NCBI GenBank assembly: GCA_903834675.1
Contig: CAILKC010000394.1
Coordinates: 1-12,061 of the forward strand
DNA: 12,061 nt
Reading direction: 5' to 3'
Source of the DNA: an uncultured Victivallales bacterium
GTDB taxonomy: Bacteria > Verrucomicrobiota > Lentisphaeria > Oligosphaerales > JAFGRS01
The translations under genes were made by a program, and so were the position numbers. Each line of letters opens with the position of its first letter. Position 1 is the stretch's first letter. The notes under the pieces are model-generated. The model saw only the letters and a list, made by a program, of their open reading frames with translations, searched no databases and was not told the DNA's origin. This document shows positions 1 through 7,008 of this stretch, piece after piece.

Positions 1-1094
1 CCGACGATGCCCAGGCTCCGACAGATCTCCTTTGAGAGCACGCCTTTGCCCTCGAAGCGAGCCAGAACCGATGGGCTCTCCCAGAGCAGGTTGATGGCGC
101 TGGCGGCGTCGCTCTGCAGGGCATCGAGTCGTTGCCGCAGGCTGGCGACACGCTCGCCATCGGCGTCAAAACGGACCCCGCCAGGCCGCACCAGACCGCG
201 GCCAAAACGGTTGCCGCAGAGCACGGCGGTCATGTTCAACGCATCGCCACGAATGCGACCGCAATAGGCGGAGGTGGGCAGGAAGCCGACGTCGTTGGCC
301 AGGGCGCCAAGGTCGCCGATGTGGTTGGCCAGGCGTTCCAGTTCGAGCGCGATGCCGCGCAGGACTTGGCCGCGCACCGGCGGCTGGACCGCGCCGAGGG
401 CCTCGAGGGCTTGGCAGTAGGCCGTGGCGTGGCCGATGCTCGTGTCCCCAGCCAGGGTCTCGGCCAGATGCAAGCCGCGGCCGACCGAGCTGCCGGGCAG
501 GGCTTCCTCGACGCCCCGATGCTGGTAGCCCAGCGCGATTTCCAGGTGAAAAACATGTTCGCCGTGACACTGGAAACGGAAGTGGCCAGGCTCGATGATG
601 CCAGCATGCACCGGCCCGACCGCGACCTCATGGACGTCCTGCCCCTCGACCCGGTAGAAGTCGCCGACACCCGGCAGAATGGGCTCGCCTGGCCGGCGCC
701 CCCAGGCATCGCGAGGCGGCTGCCACGATGAGCGGTAGCGCACGGGCTTGAACCAGGGATGGCCCAGCGCGCGCAGCCCGAACTGCTCGCCGATCTCGCG
801 CTCGAAAAGGTGTACCTGAGGGCACTCTGGGGTCAGCGAGGGGAACTCTGGTCCGGTCACCGAGGTCCGGGCCACCCCCAGTCGGTTGCGGGAGTCGTCG
901 GCGAGGATGAGGTACAGGTCCACGGTGTCCGGGGCCGCGCTGGCGGCGCCAAAGCAGGCGACGATACGGCGGCCGTCGGCGACCGCGCTGAGCAGAGTGG
1001 TCCGGAAGTCGTCCAGGCGGAGCTGCGGGATCTGGGCCAGGGGCAAGGCCTGACCGTTGCGCAAGGGTGCCAGGTTGGGATACTGGGCGGTCAT
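1..1094 (-). CDS. hyfG: HyfG-like NuoCD-type large subunit, cysteine-less at the first Ni site (3' end outside window)
   Basis: Translating the minus strand from the ATG at 1094 gives 364 open codons to the window edge; the C-terminus is missing. Residues 1-140 match the NuoC/30-kDa domain, with FEREIGEQFGLRALGHP at 97-113. From about 155 the NuoD/HycE large-subunit domain begins (VGPVHAGIIEPGHFRF 159-174, GYQHRGVEE 189-197, LERLANHIGDLGAL 252-265). In group 4 hydrogenases HRG is followed by a CGxC-type motif that binds the Ni-Fe site. Here that stretch reads ETLAGDTSIGHATAYC (212-227), so both cysteines are gone; C227 and later cysteines are isolated. The C-terminal cysteine pair is out of view. 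The protein should be the peripheral-arm subunit facing HyfC, by family. The ATG overlaps the hyfF stop (ATGA), with GAGG about 8 nt upstream, so translation is probably coupled. HyfG-like or Ehr-type is secure; loss of hydrogenase activity is inference. Confidence 0.9.
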   Translation of the reverse strand, partial: MTAQYPNLAPLRNGQALPLAQIPQLRLDDFRTTLLSAVADGRRIVACFGAASAAPDTVDLYLILADDSRNRLGVARTSVTGPEFPSLTPECPQVHLFEREIGEQFGLRALGHPWFKPVRYRSSWQPPRDAWGRRPGEPILPGVGDFYRVEGQDVHEVAVGPVHAGIIEPGHFRFQCHGEHVFHLEIALGYQHRGVEEALPGSSVGRGLHLAETLAGDTSIGHATAYCQALEALGAVQPPVRGQVLRGIALELERLANHIGDLGALANDVGFLPTSAYCGRIRGDALNMTAVLCGNRFGRGLVRPGGVRFDADGERVASLRQRLDALQSDAASAINLLWESPSVLARFEGKGVLSKEICRSLGIV

Positions 1095-2524
1095 GGCGTG
1101 GCCTCGAGGAAGTGGACCGCAGCGAGCAGCCGGGAATTCAGGAACTCCGGGGTGGTGAGTCCCAGCACCAGGACCGCCCCCAGGAGCAGCAACGACGGCA
1201 GGACCGTGAGTAATTCGTCGCGGTAGGCCGTGCGCGGAGCGGCGTTGGGCGCCTTGCCTTGCACCATCAGCAGAATCGTGGCCCCCATGCCGATGAAGAC
1301 GATGAACAGGAAGAGCAGGAACAACCCGCCGACCCAGAACTGGGCCCGGTCGAAAGCGGAACACAGGATGGTGAATTCGCTGATGAACGGCCCAAACGGC
1401 GGCGACCCAGTGATCGCCAGGAGCCCCGCCAGCAGCAGTCCGCCGGAGACCGGCACCCGTCGCAAGGCGCCGCGCACCGTGTCGGTGGTGGTGCTGTTGT
1501 AGGCCCGATGAATGTTCCCCGCCGCCATGAACAGAATACCCTTGGTCAAGCCGTTGTTGAAGAGGTGCAGGAGACTGCCGTAGACGGCGCCGCCGCCGAT
1601 GCCCAGCCCCAGGACCAGAATCCCCATATGCTCCACGCTGGAGTAGGCCAGGAGGCGCTTGAAGTCCTGTTGCCCCACCATCAGCACGCCGGCCACCGCC
1701 ATCGAGAGCAACCCCATGAACACCAGCAGCCGGGAGGCGTAGGCCCCCTCGCCGGCCGCGGCGCAGAGGTGGTAGATGCGCAGAATGCACAGGAAAGCGC
1801 AACTGGTGACCCCGCCCGCCAGCAGCGCGCCCACCGCAGCGGGCGCTTCGCCGTAGGCGTCGGGCTTCCAGGTGTGCATCGGCGCCAGGCCCATCTTGGT
1901 GCCGTAGCCGACGAGCATCAGGACAAAGGCCGCGTGCAGCCAGGGCTTGGACAGTTGCGGCGCGCTGACCAACAACTCGCTGTAGACCAGCGACGGCGCC
2001 AGGCCCGAGTGCAGTGAGGCGTAGGCCAGGAAGAACGACCCCAACAGCGCCAGGGCAATGCCGACGGAACCGATCAGCATGTACTTCCAGGTCGCCTCGA
2101 TGGAACGCGGGGTGTGGTTGAAGTAGATCAGCGGCGCCGTACATAGCGCCGTGGCTTCGATCGCCACCCACATCAGGCCCAGGTGGTTGGACCAGATGAC
2201 CAGGCTGAGGGTGCCGAGGCACGCCTGGAAGCACATGCAGAAGATGCGGTTCGAGCGCTCCTGCCGATAGCGCAGGTACCCCACCGTGTAGAAGGAGACG
2301 ACGGCGAACACCAGGCTGAGCAGCAGCAGGACCAGGCCGCCGACCGGGTCCAGCACCAGCCAGGCCGCGCTAACCCGCAGGTCGGGCCGCGCCAGGGTCA
2401 GCAGCGTCAGCCCCAGATGCGTCACCCCCGTGAGCGGCAGCAGCCAGGGCCGCCAGTGTGACGAACGGATGAGAAAGGCGACCAGCGCCATGACGAGCGG
2501 CAGGAAGATCAGCGCGAACGCCAT
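1091..2524 (-). CDS. hyfF: HyfF-like antiporter-type membrane subunit
   Basis: The 477-residue, strongly hydrophobic protein belongs to the NuoL/M/N and Mrp-antiporter-like family and is nearest to HyfF/HycC-type subunits. The family's ion-path charges are present: E123 in WVAIEATAL, K210 and H217 in GYGTKMGLAPMHTWKPDA (206-223), K289 in QQDFKRLLAYSSVEHMG (285-301) and K328 in LFNNGLTKGILF. About 14 membrane segments can be seen, with no long C-terminal arm. E. coli HyfF is somewhat longer (about 526 residues), but lengths near 480 occur in Hyf-like complexes. The gene sits 3 bp after hyfE with AAGGA 8 nt before the ATG and overlaps hyfG by 4 bp, so it is within the same operon. Its expected role is proton or sodium translocation coupled to the redox arm. 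The family assignment is strong; the ion is unknown. Confidence 0.93.
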   Translation of the reverse strand: MAFALIFLPLVMALVAFLIRSSHWRPWLLPLTGVTHLGLTLLTLARPDLRVSAAWLVLDPVGGLVLLLLSLVFAVVSFYTVGYLRYRQERSNRIFCMCFQACLGTLSLVIWSNHLGLMWVAIEATALCTAPLIYFNHTPRSIEATWKYMLIGSVGIALALLGSFFLAYASLHSGLAPSLVYSELLVSAPQLSKPWLHAAFVLMLVGYGTKMGLAPMHTWKPDAYGEAPAAVGALLAGGVTSCAFLCILRIYHLCAAAGEGAYASRLLVFMGLLSMAVAGVLMVGQQDFKRLLAYSSVEHMGILVLGLGIGGGAVYGSLLHLFNNGLTKGILFMAAGNIHRAYNSTTTDTVRGALRRVPVSGGLLLAGLLAITGSPPFGPFISEFTILCSAFDRAQFWVGGLFLLFLFIVFIGMGATILLMVQGKAPNAAPRTAYRDELLTVLPSLLLLGAVLVLGLTTPEFLNSRLLAAVHFLEATP

Positions 2525-2527
2525 GCC

Positions 2528-3169
2528 CTATTCCTTCAGCGACACCAGGCGGCGCGTGTCCAGCGAGGAGAACGCCTGGTTGATGTGGTTGACGATGATG
2601 CAGATCACAAACACACCGACGAACAGGTCCAGGAGTACCGCCAGCTCGACCACCAGCGGCATGGCCTCAACCAGCATCATACCGAAGATGAAGATGCCGT
2701 TCTCCAGCACCAGGTAGCCGATCACCTGGGTGATGGCTTTGGCGCGGGTGATGAGCAGCAGGAACCCGACGAACATGGTGGCAAGCGAGGCCGGCACGAG
2801 CAGCGGCGCCGTATGCGCATTTTCCAGGGGCAATTGCGAGGCGAAAAGCAGCGCGAATCCGGTGGCCATGGCGCCTAGGATCATGCAGGGCAGGAAACCG
2901 ATGAGCGGTTGCACCTCATGCTTGATCTGGGCATCCCGCATAGCGCGATACAGCATCCGCGGGATGATCACGCCCTTCAGCGCGATCGCCGCCACCGCGG
3001 CCAGGGCGCCGGCGTAGCTCACATGCCCCTCCACCAGCAGCGGCATGACCCCGAGCAACGCGCCCTGCAGGGTCACGGCGCCGATGACGGCCAGGATGCG
3101 GCTGGTGCCGAGGGCGTACAGGTTCAGCACCAGCACCACGACCAGCAGCGAATTCAGCAGCGCATCCAT
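2528..3169 (-). CDS. hyfE: HyfE-like (NuoK-related) membrane subunit
   Basis: The 213-residue integral membrane protein has the HyfE layout; E. coli HyfE is 216 residues. About six to seven hydrophobic segments are visible. The NuoK-like core is at the C-terminal half, with E156 in VIGYLVLENGIFIFG, followed by E175 and D181 in the next segment (VVELAVLLDLF). These buried acids are candidate proton-relay residues, as in NuoK, which links the quinone-side NuoH-like subunit to the antiporter chain. The frame stays open far upstream (to 3586) through hyfC, but the upstream part is arginine/proline-rich shadow. The ATG at 3169 gives family length, lies 5 bp after the hyfC stop and has GAGGTGA just upstream. 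It is followed after 3 bp by hyfF. Confidence 0.92.
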   Translation of the reverse strand: MDALLNSLLVVVLVLNLYALGTSRILAVIGAVTLQGALLGVMPLLVEGHVSYAGALAAVAAIALKGVIIPRMLYRAMRDAQIKHEVQPLIGFLPCMILGAMATGFALLFASQLPLENAHTAPLLVPASLATMFVGFLLLITRAKAITQVIGYLVLENGIFIFGMMLVEAMPLVVELAVLLDLFVGVFVICIIVNHINQAFSSLDTRRLVSLKE

Positions 3170-3174
3170 GTCTC

Positions 3175-4083
3175 TCACCTCAGCAGAAGGACAAACCCGA
3201 AGCCGCAGAACAGGATGGCGGCAATCAGCAGATGCGGCACGTGCCGCATTTGCAGCCGCGCCATGACCGACTCCACCACCCCCACCGCCACCGCCAGTCC
3301 CAGCATCTCGCCCATAAACAGCAGCCGGTCGAGCCAGGGGTTGCCGAGACTGAACGGGGCCACGACGTGCAGCCACACCGCCCCCAGCACGAACAACTTG
3401 ATGGCGGCGCCGTAGAGGATCAGGCCCAGCAGCGGGCCGCTGTGGTCGAGCACCATCACCTCGTGGATCATGGTCAGTTCCAGGTGGGTGTTGGGGTCGT
3501 CCACCGGGATGCGGCAGTTCTCCGCCAGGAGCAGAATGAAGAGGCCAAGCGCCACCAGCACCAGGGGCGCGGCGTGCAGCTTCCACCCGCCGGCCATTGG
3601 CGCTTGCAGCAGGTCTCCCAGCAGCAGCGACCCCGAGATGCGGGCCAGGACCAGCAAGGCAAAGAACAGGGCCGGCTCAGACAGACAAGCAAAGGTCACT
3701 TCGCGGGCCGCCCCCATGCCCTCGAAGGGTGACCCCGTGTCGAGGGCGGCGCTGGTCGTGAAGAAGCGGCCCAGGGCCAGGAGGTAGGCGAAGAGGATCA
3801 GGTCCCCGGTGAACGAGATCGGCGCGCCGAACCCGCCCAGGGGCACGATCAACCCCGCCAGCAGCACCGCGGCCAGGGTCACGACGGGCGCGGCCACGAA
3901 GACCCAGGTCGTGGTGCGGCTGATCACCACACCCTTGCGCATGAGTTTGATGAGGTCGTGGTAAGGTTGCAGCAACGGCGGCCCAACGCGCCCGGCAAAC
4001 AGCGCCTTGGTCTTGCCGATCACCCCCAGGAGCAGGGGCGGCATCAGCACCAGCAGCGTCAGATGAATCCAGAGGTCGGTCAT
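3175..4083 (-). CDS. hyfC: HyfC-like (NuoH/HycD family) membrane subunit
   Basis: This 302-residue membrane protein of the NuoH/HycD/HyfC family anchors the peripheral arm and, in complex I, forms the quinone cavity and first channel. Visible hallmarks are GRVGPPLLQPYHDLIKLMRK (31-50), the loop DTGSPFEGMGAAREV (115-129) leading to SEP (135-137), and AENCRIPVDDPNTHLELTM (187-205) followed by HEVM. The conserved acids E121, E128, E136, D195, D196, E202 and E208 are retained. The length is near that of E. coli HyfC (about 315). The start follows hyfB copy 2 by 22 bp; only a weak GGACGG precedes the ATG, while a better AAGGTGGAG lies about 14 nt away, and no in-frame alternative start exists before the hyfB stop. 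Because the loop that contacts HyfG is intact, the complex is probably assembled with its hydrophilic arm despite HyfG lacking the Ni-site motif. Confidence 0.94.
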   Translation of the reverse strand: MTDLWIHLTLLVLMPPLLLGVIGKTKALFAGRVGPPLLQPYHDLIKLMRKGVVISRTTTWVFVAAPVVTLAAVLLAGLIVPLGGFGAPISFTGDLILFAYLLALGRFFTTSAALDTGSPFEGMGAAREVTFACLSEPALFFALLVLARISGSLLLGDLLQAPMAGGWKLHAAPLVLVALGLFILLLAENCRIPVDDPNTHLELTMIHEVMVLDHSGPLLGLILYGAAIKLFVLGAVWLHVVAPFSLGNPWLDRLLFMGEMLGLAVAVGVVESVMARLQMRHVPHLLIAAILFCGFGFVLLLR

Positions 4084-4105
4084 GGCAGCCGTCCAGTCTC
4101 CACCT

Positions 4106-6130
4106 TCACGGCGCGTGTAGCCGCGTCAGCAGGCGTCCCCAAGGCATGGTCCAGGCCAGCAGCACGATAACGGTGGCGAGCATGTAGAGCAGGTAGTGCT
4201 GCGTGACCCCGCCCTGGATACGACGCATGCGGATGAAGCCGCGTTCGAGCCAGCGTGACCAGGGCAGGATTTGCCCATCCAGGACCGGGTCGGCTACGTG
4301 CGTCGAGAACGAGGCCGGGGCCGGAAAAGCGTCCCGTAGGACCGGCGCCTGCGTCTGCGAGCGGAGGACGCCGCGGAATAACTCCACCAGCATCTGCACA
4401 AAGGACGAGGCGGTGTACTGGATGCGCGGAGTCGGCGCCAGATAGCCGCAGCCCCAGGTGTCGGCGGCCGCGACCCCGCCCCGCCGCAGGCGGCCGCGCA
4501 GCAGCAGCCACAGCAGGAAGATCACCCCGACCAGGGTGACGCCGAGCAGGCTGACCGCCTCCAACGCGGCGAGATCCGCCACCCGGCTCCCGCTGTCGGC
4601 GGCGTTGGGCAACCAGGCGGCGATGGCGCGGTCCAGCGCCGGCGCCACTAGGAAAGGCGCCAGACCGATCAGGGCGCAACCACCGGCGAGCACAACCATG
4701 GGTACGGTCATGGCCAGCGGTGGTTCATGCGCGTGCGCCGCCGCCCCGCTGCGGGCCACGCCGAGGAACACGACGCCGTAGACCTTCACAAAACAGGCCA
4801 GGGCCAGGGCCCCGATCAGCGCCAGAGCGGGCGCTAGAAAGGCCGCAGCGCAGGCGACTCCGGGCGCGCCCTGCACCGATCCCAGCAGCCCGAGGTAGAT
4901 CAGAAACTCGCTGACGAACCCATTCAGCGGCGGCAGCCCGCAGATCGCCACGGCCCCGACGCCGAACAGGGTCGCGGTCAACGGCATGCGTCCGGCCAGC
5001 CCGCCCAGACGATCGATCTGCCGAGTGTGGGTGGCATGCACCACGCTGCCGGCACCGAAGAACAGAAGGGCCTTGAACAGACTGTGGTTCCACACGTGCA
5101 GCAAGCCCCCCGCCAGTCCCAGCACCACCCAGGCAGGCCGCCCCAGAGAACGGCCCAGCAGAGCCAGGCCCAATCCCATCACAATGATCCCGATATTCTC
5201 GACGCTGCAATACGCCAGCAGACGTTTCAGGTCGTGCTGCCCCATGGCAAACAGAATCCCCAGCACTCCACTTATCGCCCCGGCCAGTAGCAGTATAGCG
5301 CCCCACTCCAGCGGCGGCGCCGGTAACAACCCCAGGAAGCGCACCAGCCCGTAGACGCCCATCTTGATCAGCACCCCGGACATCAGGGCCGACACATGAC
5401 TCGGCGCGTTGGCGTGCGCCGAGGGCAGCCAGAAGTGCAGCGGCATCAGCCCCGCCTTCAGGCCAAACCCGAGCAGCGCCAGCAGGTAGATGGCCCACAG
5501 CAGGCCGGGGCTGGCCTCGGACGCTGCCAAGGCGCGAATCTCGAAGCTGCCCGTCGCCCGGTGCAACAAAGCGAACAGCGCAAACAACGCCAGCGAGCCC
5601 ACGTGCGTCGCAATGAGGTACAGCCAACCCGCGGCGCGGCAGTCCTCCCGTTGCTCCTCGGCGCTCACCAGAAAGAAGGCGCCCAAGGCCATCAACTCCC
5701 AGCCCAGCAGGAACGGAAACGCATGCCGGGCCAGGAGCAGCAGCCCCATCCCCGCCACGGTGACGCCCCAGAACAAGCTCAGCTTCCGGCCGTTGCTCAG
5801 GTGCCGTGCCTGACGCCAGTAGCCCAGGCCGTAGACCGCCCCCAGCGCCCCCAGCAGGAAAACCGGGACCAGGAAGAAGGCGCTCAGCCCGTCCACCGCC
5901 AGCCGCAGGCCCGTTGTGCCGCTGCCAGCCGCTGTCAGCACGAGGCTGGACACCGTCCCGCGGACCAGCACGGCGACCGCCCCACAGAGCCCGATCCCGG
6001 CCCCGGCCACAACCGCGGCGGCCGCCAGCCGCTGCCCGGTCGGCCGGCGGCGGTCCAGCCACAGCCCCGGCACACCGCTCAGCCCAATCAGGGCCAGGGC
6101 TGCCAGAATCAAGGTGAGAGGGGAGGTCAT
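4106..6130 (-). CDS. hyfB: HyfB-like antiporter-type subunit, copy 2 (operon-proximal)
   Basis: A 674-residue membrane protein of the NuoL/Mrp-like family, of HyfB/HycC type. Ion-path residues are present: E145 in LLGWELMAL, K225 and H232 in GFGLKAGLMPLHFWLPSAHA (221-240), K256 in SGVLIKMG, K302 in GQHDLKRLLAYCSVENIG (297-314) and K353 in HVWNHSLFKALLFF. After the antiporter core, a C-terminal extension from about residue 550 includes TWGCGYLAPTPRIQYTASSF (558-577) and a final transmembrane segment near 645-665, as in HyfB/HycC proteins. It directly precedes hyfC, as in E. coli hyf. Start: ATG at 6130 with GGAG six nt upstream. By hand count it matches copy 1 at about 550 of 674 positions (82%), ungapped. 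It is preceded by its own HTH-EIIA regulator 43 bp upstream. Confidence 0.93.
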   Translation of the reverse strand: MTSPLTLILAALALIGLSGVPGLWLDRRRPTGQRLAAAAVVAGAGIGLCGAVAVLVRGTVSSLVLTAAGSGTTGLRLAVDGLSAFFLVPVFLLGALGAVYGLGYWRQARHLSNGRKLSLFWGVTVAGMGLLLLARHAFPFLLGWELMALGAFFLVSAEEQREDCRAAGWLYLIATHVGSLALFALFALLHRATGSFEIRALAASEASPGLLWAIYLLALLGFGLKAGLMPLHFWLPSAHANAPSHVSALMSGVLIKMGVYGLVRFLGLLPAPPLEWGAILLLAGAISGVLGILFAMGQHDLKRLLAYCSVENIGIIVMGLGLALLGRSLGRPAWVVLGLAGGLLHVWNHSLFKALLFFGAGSVVHATHTRQIDRLGGLAGRMPLTATLFGVGAVAICGLPPLNGFVSEFLIYLGLLGSVQGAPGVACAAAFLAPALALIGALALACFVKVYGVVFLGVARSGAAAHAHEPPLAMTVPMVVLAGGCALIGLAPFLVAPALDRAIAAWLPNAADSGSRVADLAALEAVSLLGVTLVGVIFLLWLLLRGRLRRGGVAAADTWGCGYLAPTPRIQYTASSFVQMLVELFRGVLRSQTQAPVLRDAFPAPASFSTHVADPVLDGQILPWSRWLERGFIRMRRIQGGVTQHYLLYMLATVIVLLAWTMPWGRLLTRLHAP

Positions 6131-6173
6131 TCACGACTCCAGAACCGGAACCCCGGCGCCGTCGCAGGCCGGG

Positions 6174-6872
6174 TCACGTTGGCTTGCCCTGCGGCGCCCC
6201 GGGCAGCGACGCTTCGGCCAGCGCCAGCTTCTCCAGCAGTTCGTCGCGCAGCGCCTCCCGCTTCAGGGCGGCTTTGAACTCCGGGTGGTGCAAGACGAAT
6301 CCCAGGCGCGACAACAGATGCAGATGCGCCTGCACCGTGGGACTGATCAGCGTGAACAAGATCTTCACGGGCCCGCCATCCAAAGCCCCAAAGGCAATCG
6401 GGTTCTCCAGGAAACACAGGGTGATGGTCGGACGAGTGATGTGCAGCACGATCGGGTTGCGGACATGCGGAATCGCGATGCCGTCCCCAACCCCCGTCGA
6501 TCCCAGCGTCTCACGGGCCAGCAGGACCTGGTACAGAAACTGCCGGTCCACCTCTTCCGGCAGCCGCAGCAACTCCACCACCGCGGCCAGCACCGACGCC
6601 TTGTCCGACCCACCGATACGATAGGCCACCCCCCCCGCCTTCAGCGCCTCCACCAGGCTCGGTAGCAGTACCTGGCCCGCATCCGGCTCAAGCAGCATCG
6701 CCGGCGAAAGCTGCATGCGCTTGCAGGTCGCCCACTCCAGAACCTCGGCCCGATTGAAGCGGTACAGGTCCCCAACCCGATGAAATGGAATCGTGCCGGC
6801 TTTGACCCAGCGGTAAAGGGTCTTCTCCGACACATCCAAGATCCGGGCCACATCTCGAACCTGCAGATTCAT
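6174..6872 (-). CDS. HTH (excisionase/MerR-type)-PTS EIIA fusion regulator, copy 2
   Basis: The 232-residue protein has two domains. Residues 1-50 form a winged HTH of the excisionase/MerR (HTH_17) kind: LQVRDVARILDVSEKTLYRW, then AGTIPFHRVGDLYRFNR. Residues about 70-220 match PTS EIIA of the nitrogen/fructose type, with the phospho-acceptor motif DGIAIPHVRNP (H136) and a second histidine pair in QAHLHLLSR (H183, H185). It probably binds DNA and is switched by phosphorylation at H136 or by binding a partner; the controlled gene is not shown. It lies between the two hyfB genes and 43 bp before copy 2 of hyfB, so it likely controls this operon, and perhaps itself. Start choice: the frame extends upstream to a GTG at 6917, but the ATG at 6872 has a G-rich run 8 nt upstream and gives the same 232 residues as copy 1. 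By hand count it is about 85% identical to copy 1 (198 of 232). Confidence 0.87.
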   Translation of the reverse strand: MNLQVRDVARILDVSEKTLYRWVKAGTIPFHRVGDLYRFNRAEVLEWATCKRMQLSPAMLLEPDAGQVLLPSLVEALKAGGVAYRIGGSDKASVLAAVVELLRLPEEVDRQFLYQVLLARETLGSTGVGDGIAIPHVRNPIVLHITRPTITLCFLENPIAFGALDGGPVKILFTLISPTVQAHLHLLSRLGFVLHHPEFKAALKREALRDELLEKLALAEASLPGAPQGKPT

Positions 6873-6941
6873 CGCCAAGACCCCCGCCACTGGACGTGTC
6901 GGCCCAGGGCAGGACACGCCATGGGCTCCATTCGCGCTAAG

Positions 6942-6976
6942 TAGACAAATATAGACACGGCCGGACGTCTTTCCAT
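6942..6976 (-). promoter_or_regulatory. Candidate promoter with TGTCTA direct repeats, copy 2
   Basis: Reading the minus strand, ATGGAA (6976-6971) is followed by 17 nt and TATATT (6953-6948), a plausible sigma70-type -35/-10 pair (3 of 6 and 5 of 6 consensus). Two TGTCTA repeats (6957-6952 and 6947-6942) start exactly 10 bp apart and overlap the -10. The same block, without gaps, stands at the same distance (70 bp) before the start of regulator copy 1. This conservation, in DNA whose surroundings have drifted, is the main evidence. The repeats could be an operator for the adjacent HTH-EIIA regulator (inference). A further shared element, GCGTGTCC on the minus strand, lies in the leader at 6919-6912. 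Confidence 0.5.
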
Positions 6977-7008
6977 GGGGGGGCTGATCTTTATCGAGGT
7001 ACCCTGCC

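Larger units (their letters stand above)
4106..6979 (-). repeat. Tandem duplication unit, copy 2 (promoter, HTH-EIIA gene, hyfB)
   Basis: Every landmark here has a partner exactly 2903 bp to the right: hyfB stop 4106/7009, hyfB start 6130/9033, regulator stop 6174/9077, regulator start 6872/9775, -10 box 6953/9856. There is no net insertion or deletion across coding and non-coding DNA. The hyfB stop is the left limit of similarity; what follows (4084-4105) is unlike the DNA after copy 1. The right limit is near 6979, possibly a little beyond. Confidence 0.9.

Noticed and set aside
3170..3586. N-terminal extension of hyfE inside hyfC
   Set aside because: Overlaps hyfC, shows no membrane character and would exceed HyfE family length; the ATG at 3169 has a good ribosome binding site.
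4725..6134. 469-codon minus-strand frame overlapping hyfB copy 2 (and the equivalent at 7628-9067)
   Set aside because: Glycine/arginine-rich out-of-frame shadow of hyfB; no domain, and it is present in both copies only because the DNA is duplicated.
6980..7008. Terminator between hyfB copy 1 and regulator copy 2
   Set aside because: Only a GGTACC palindrome and a G run are present; no stem followed by T residues on the minus strand, so read-through is possible.
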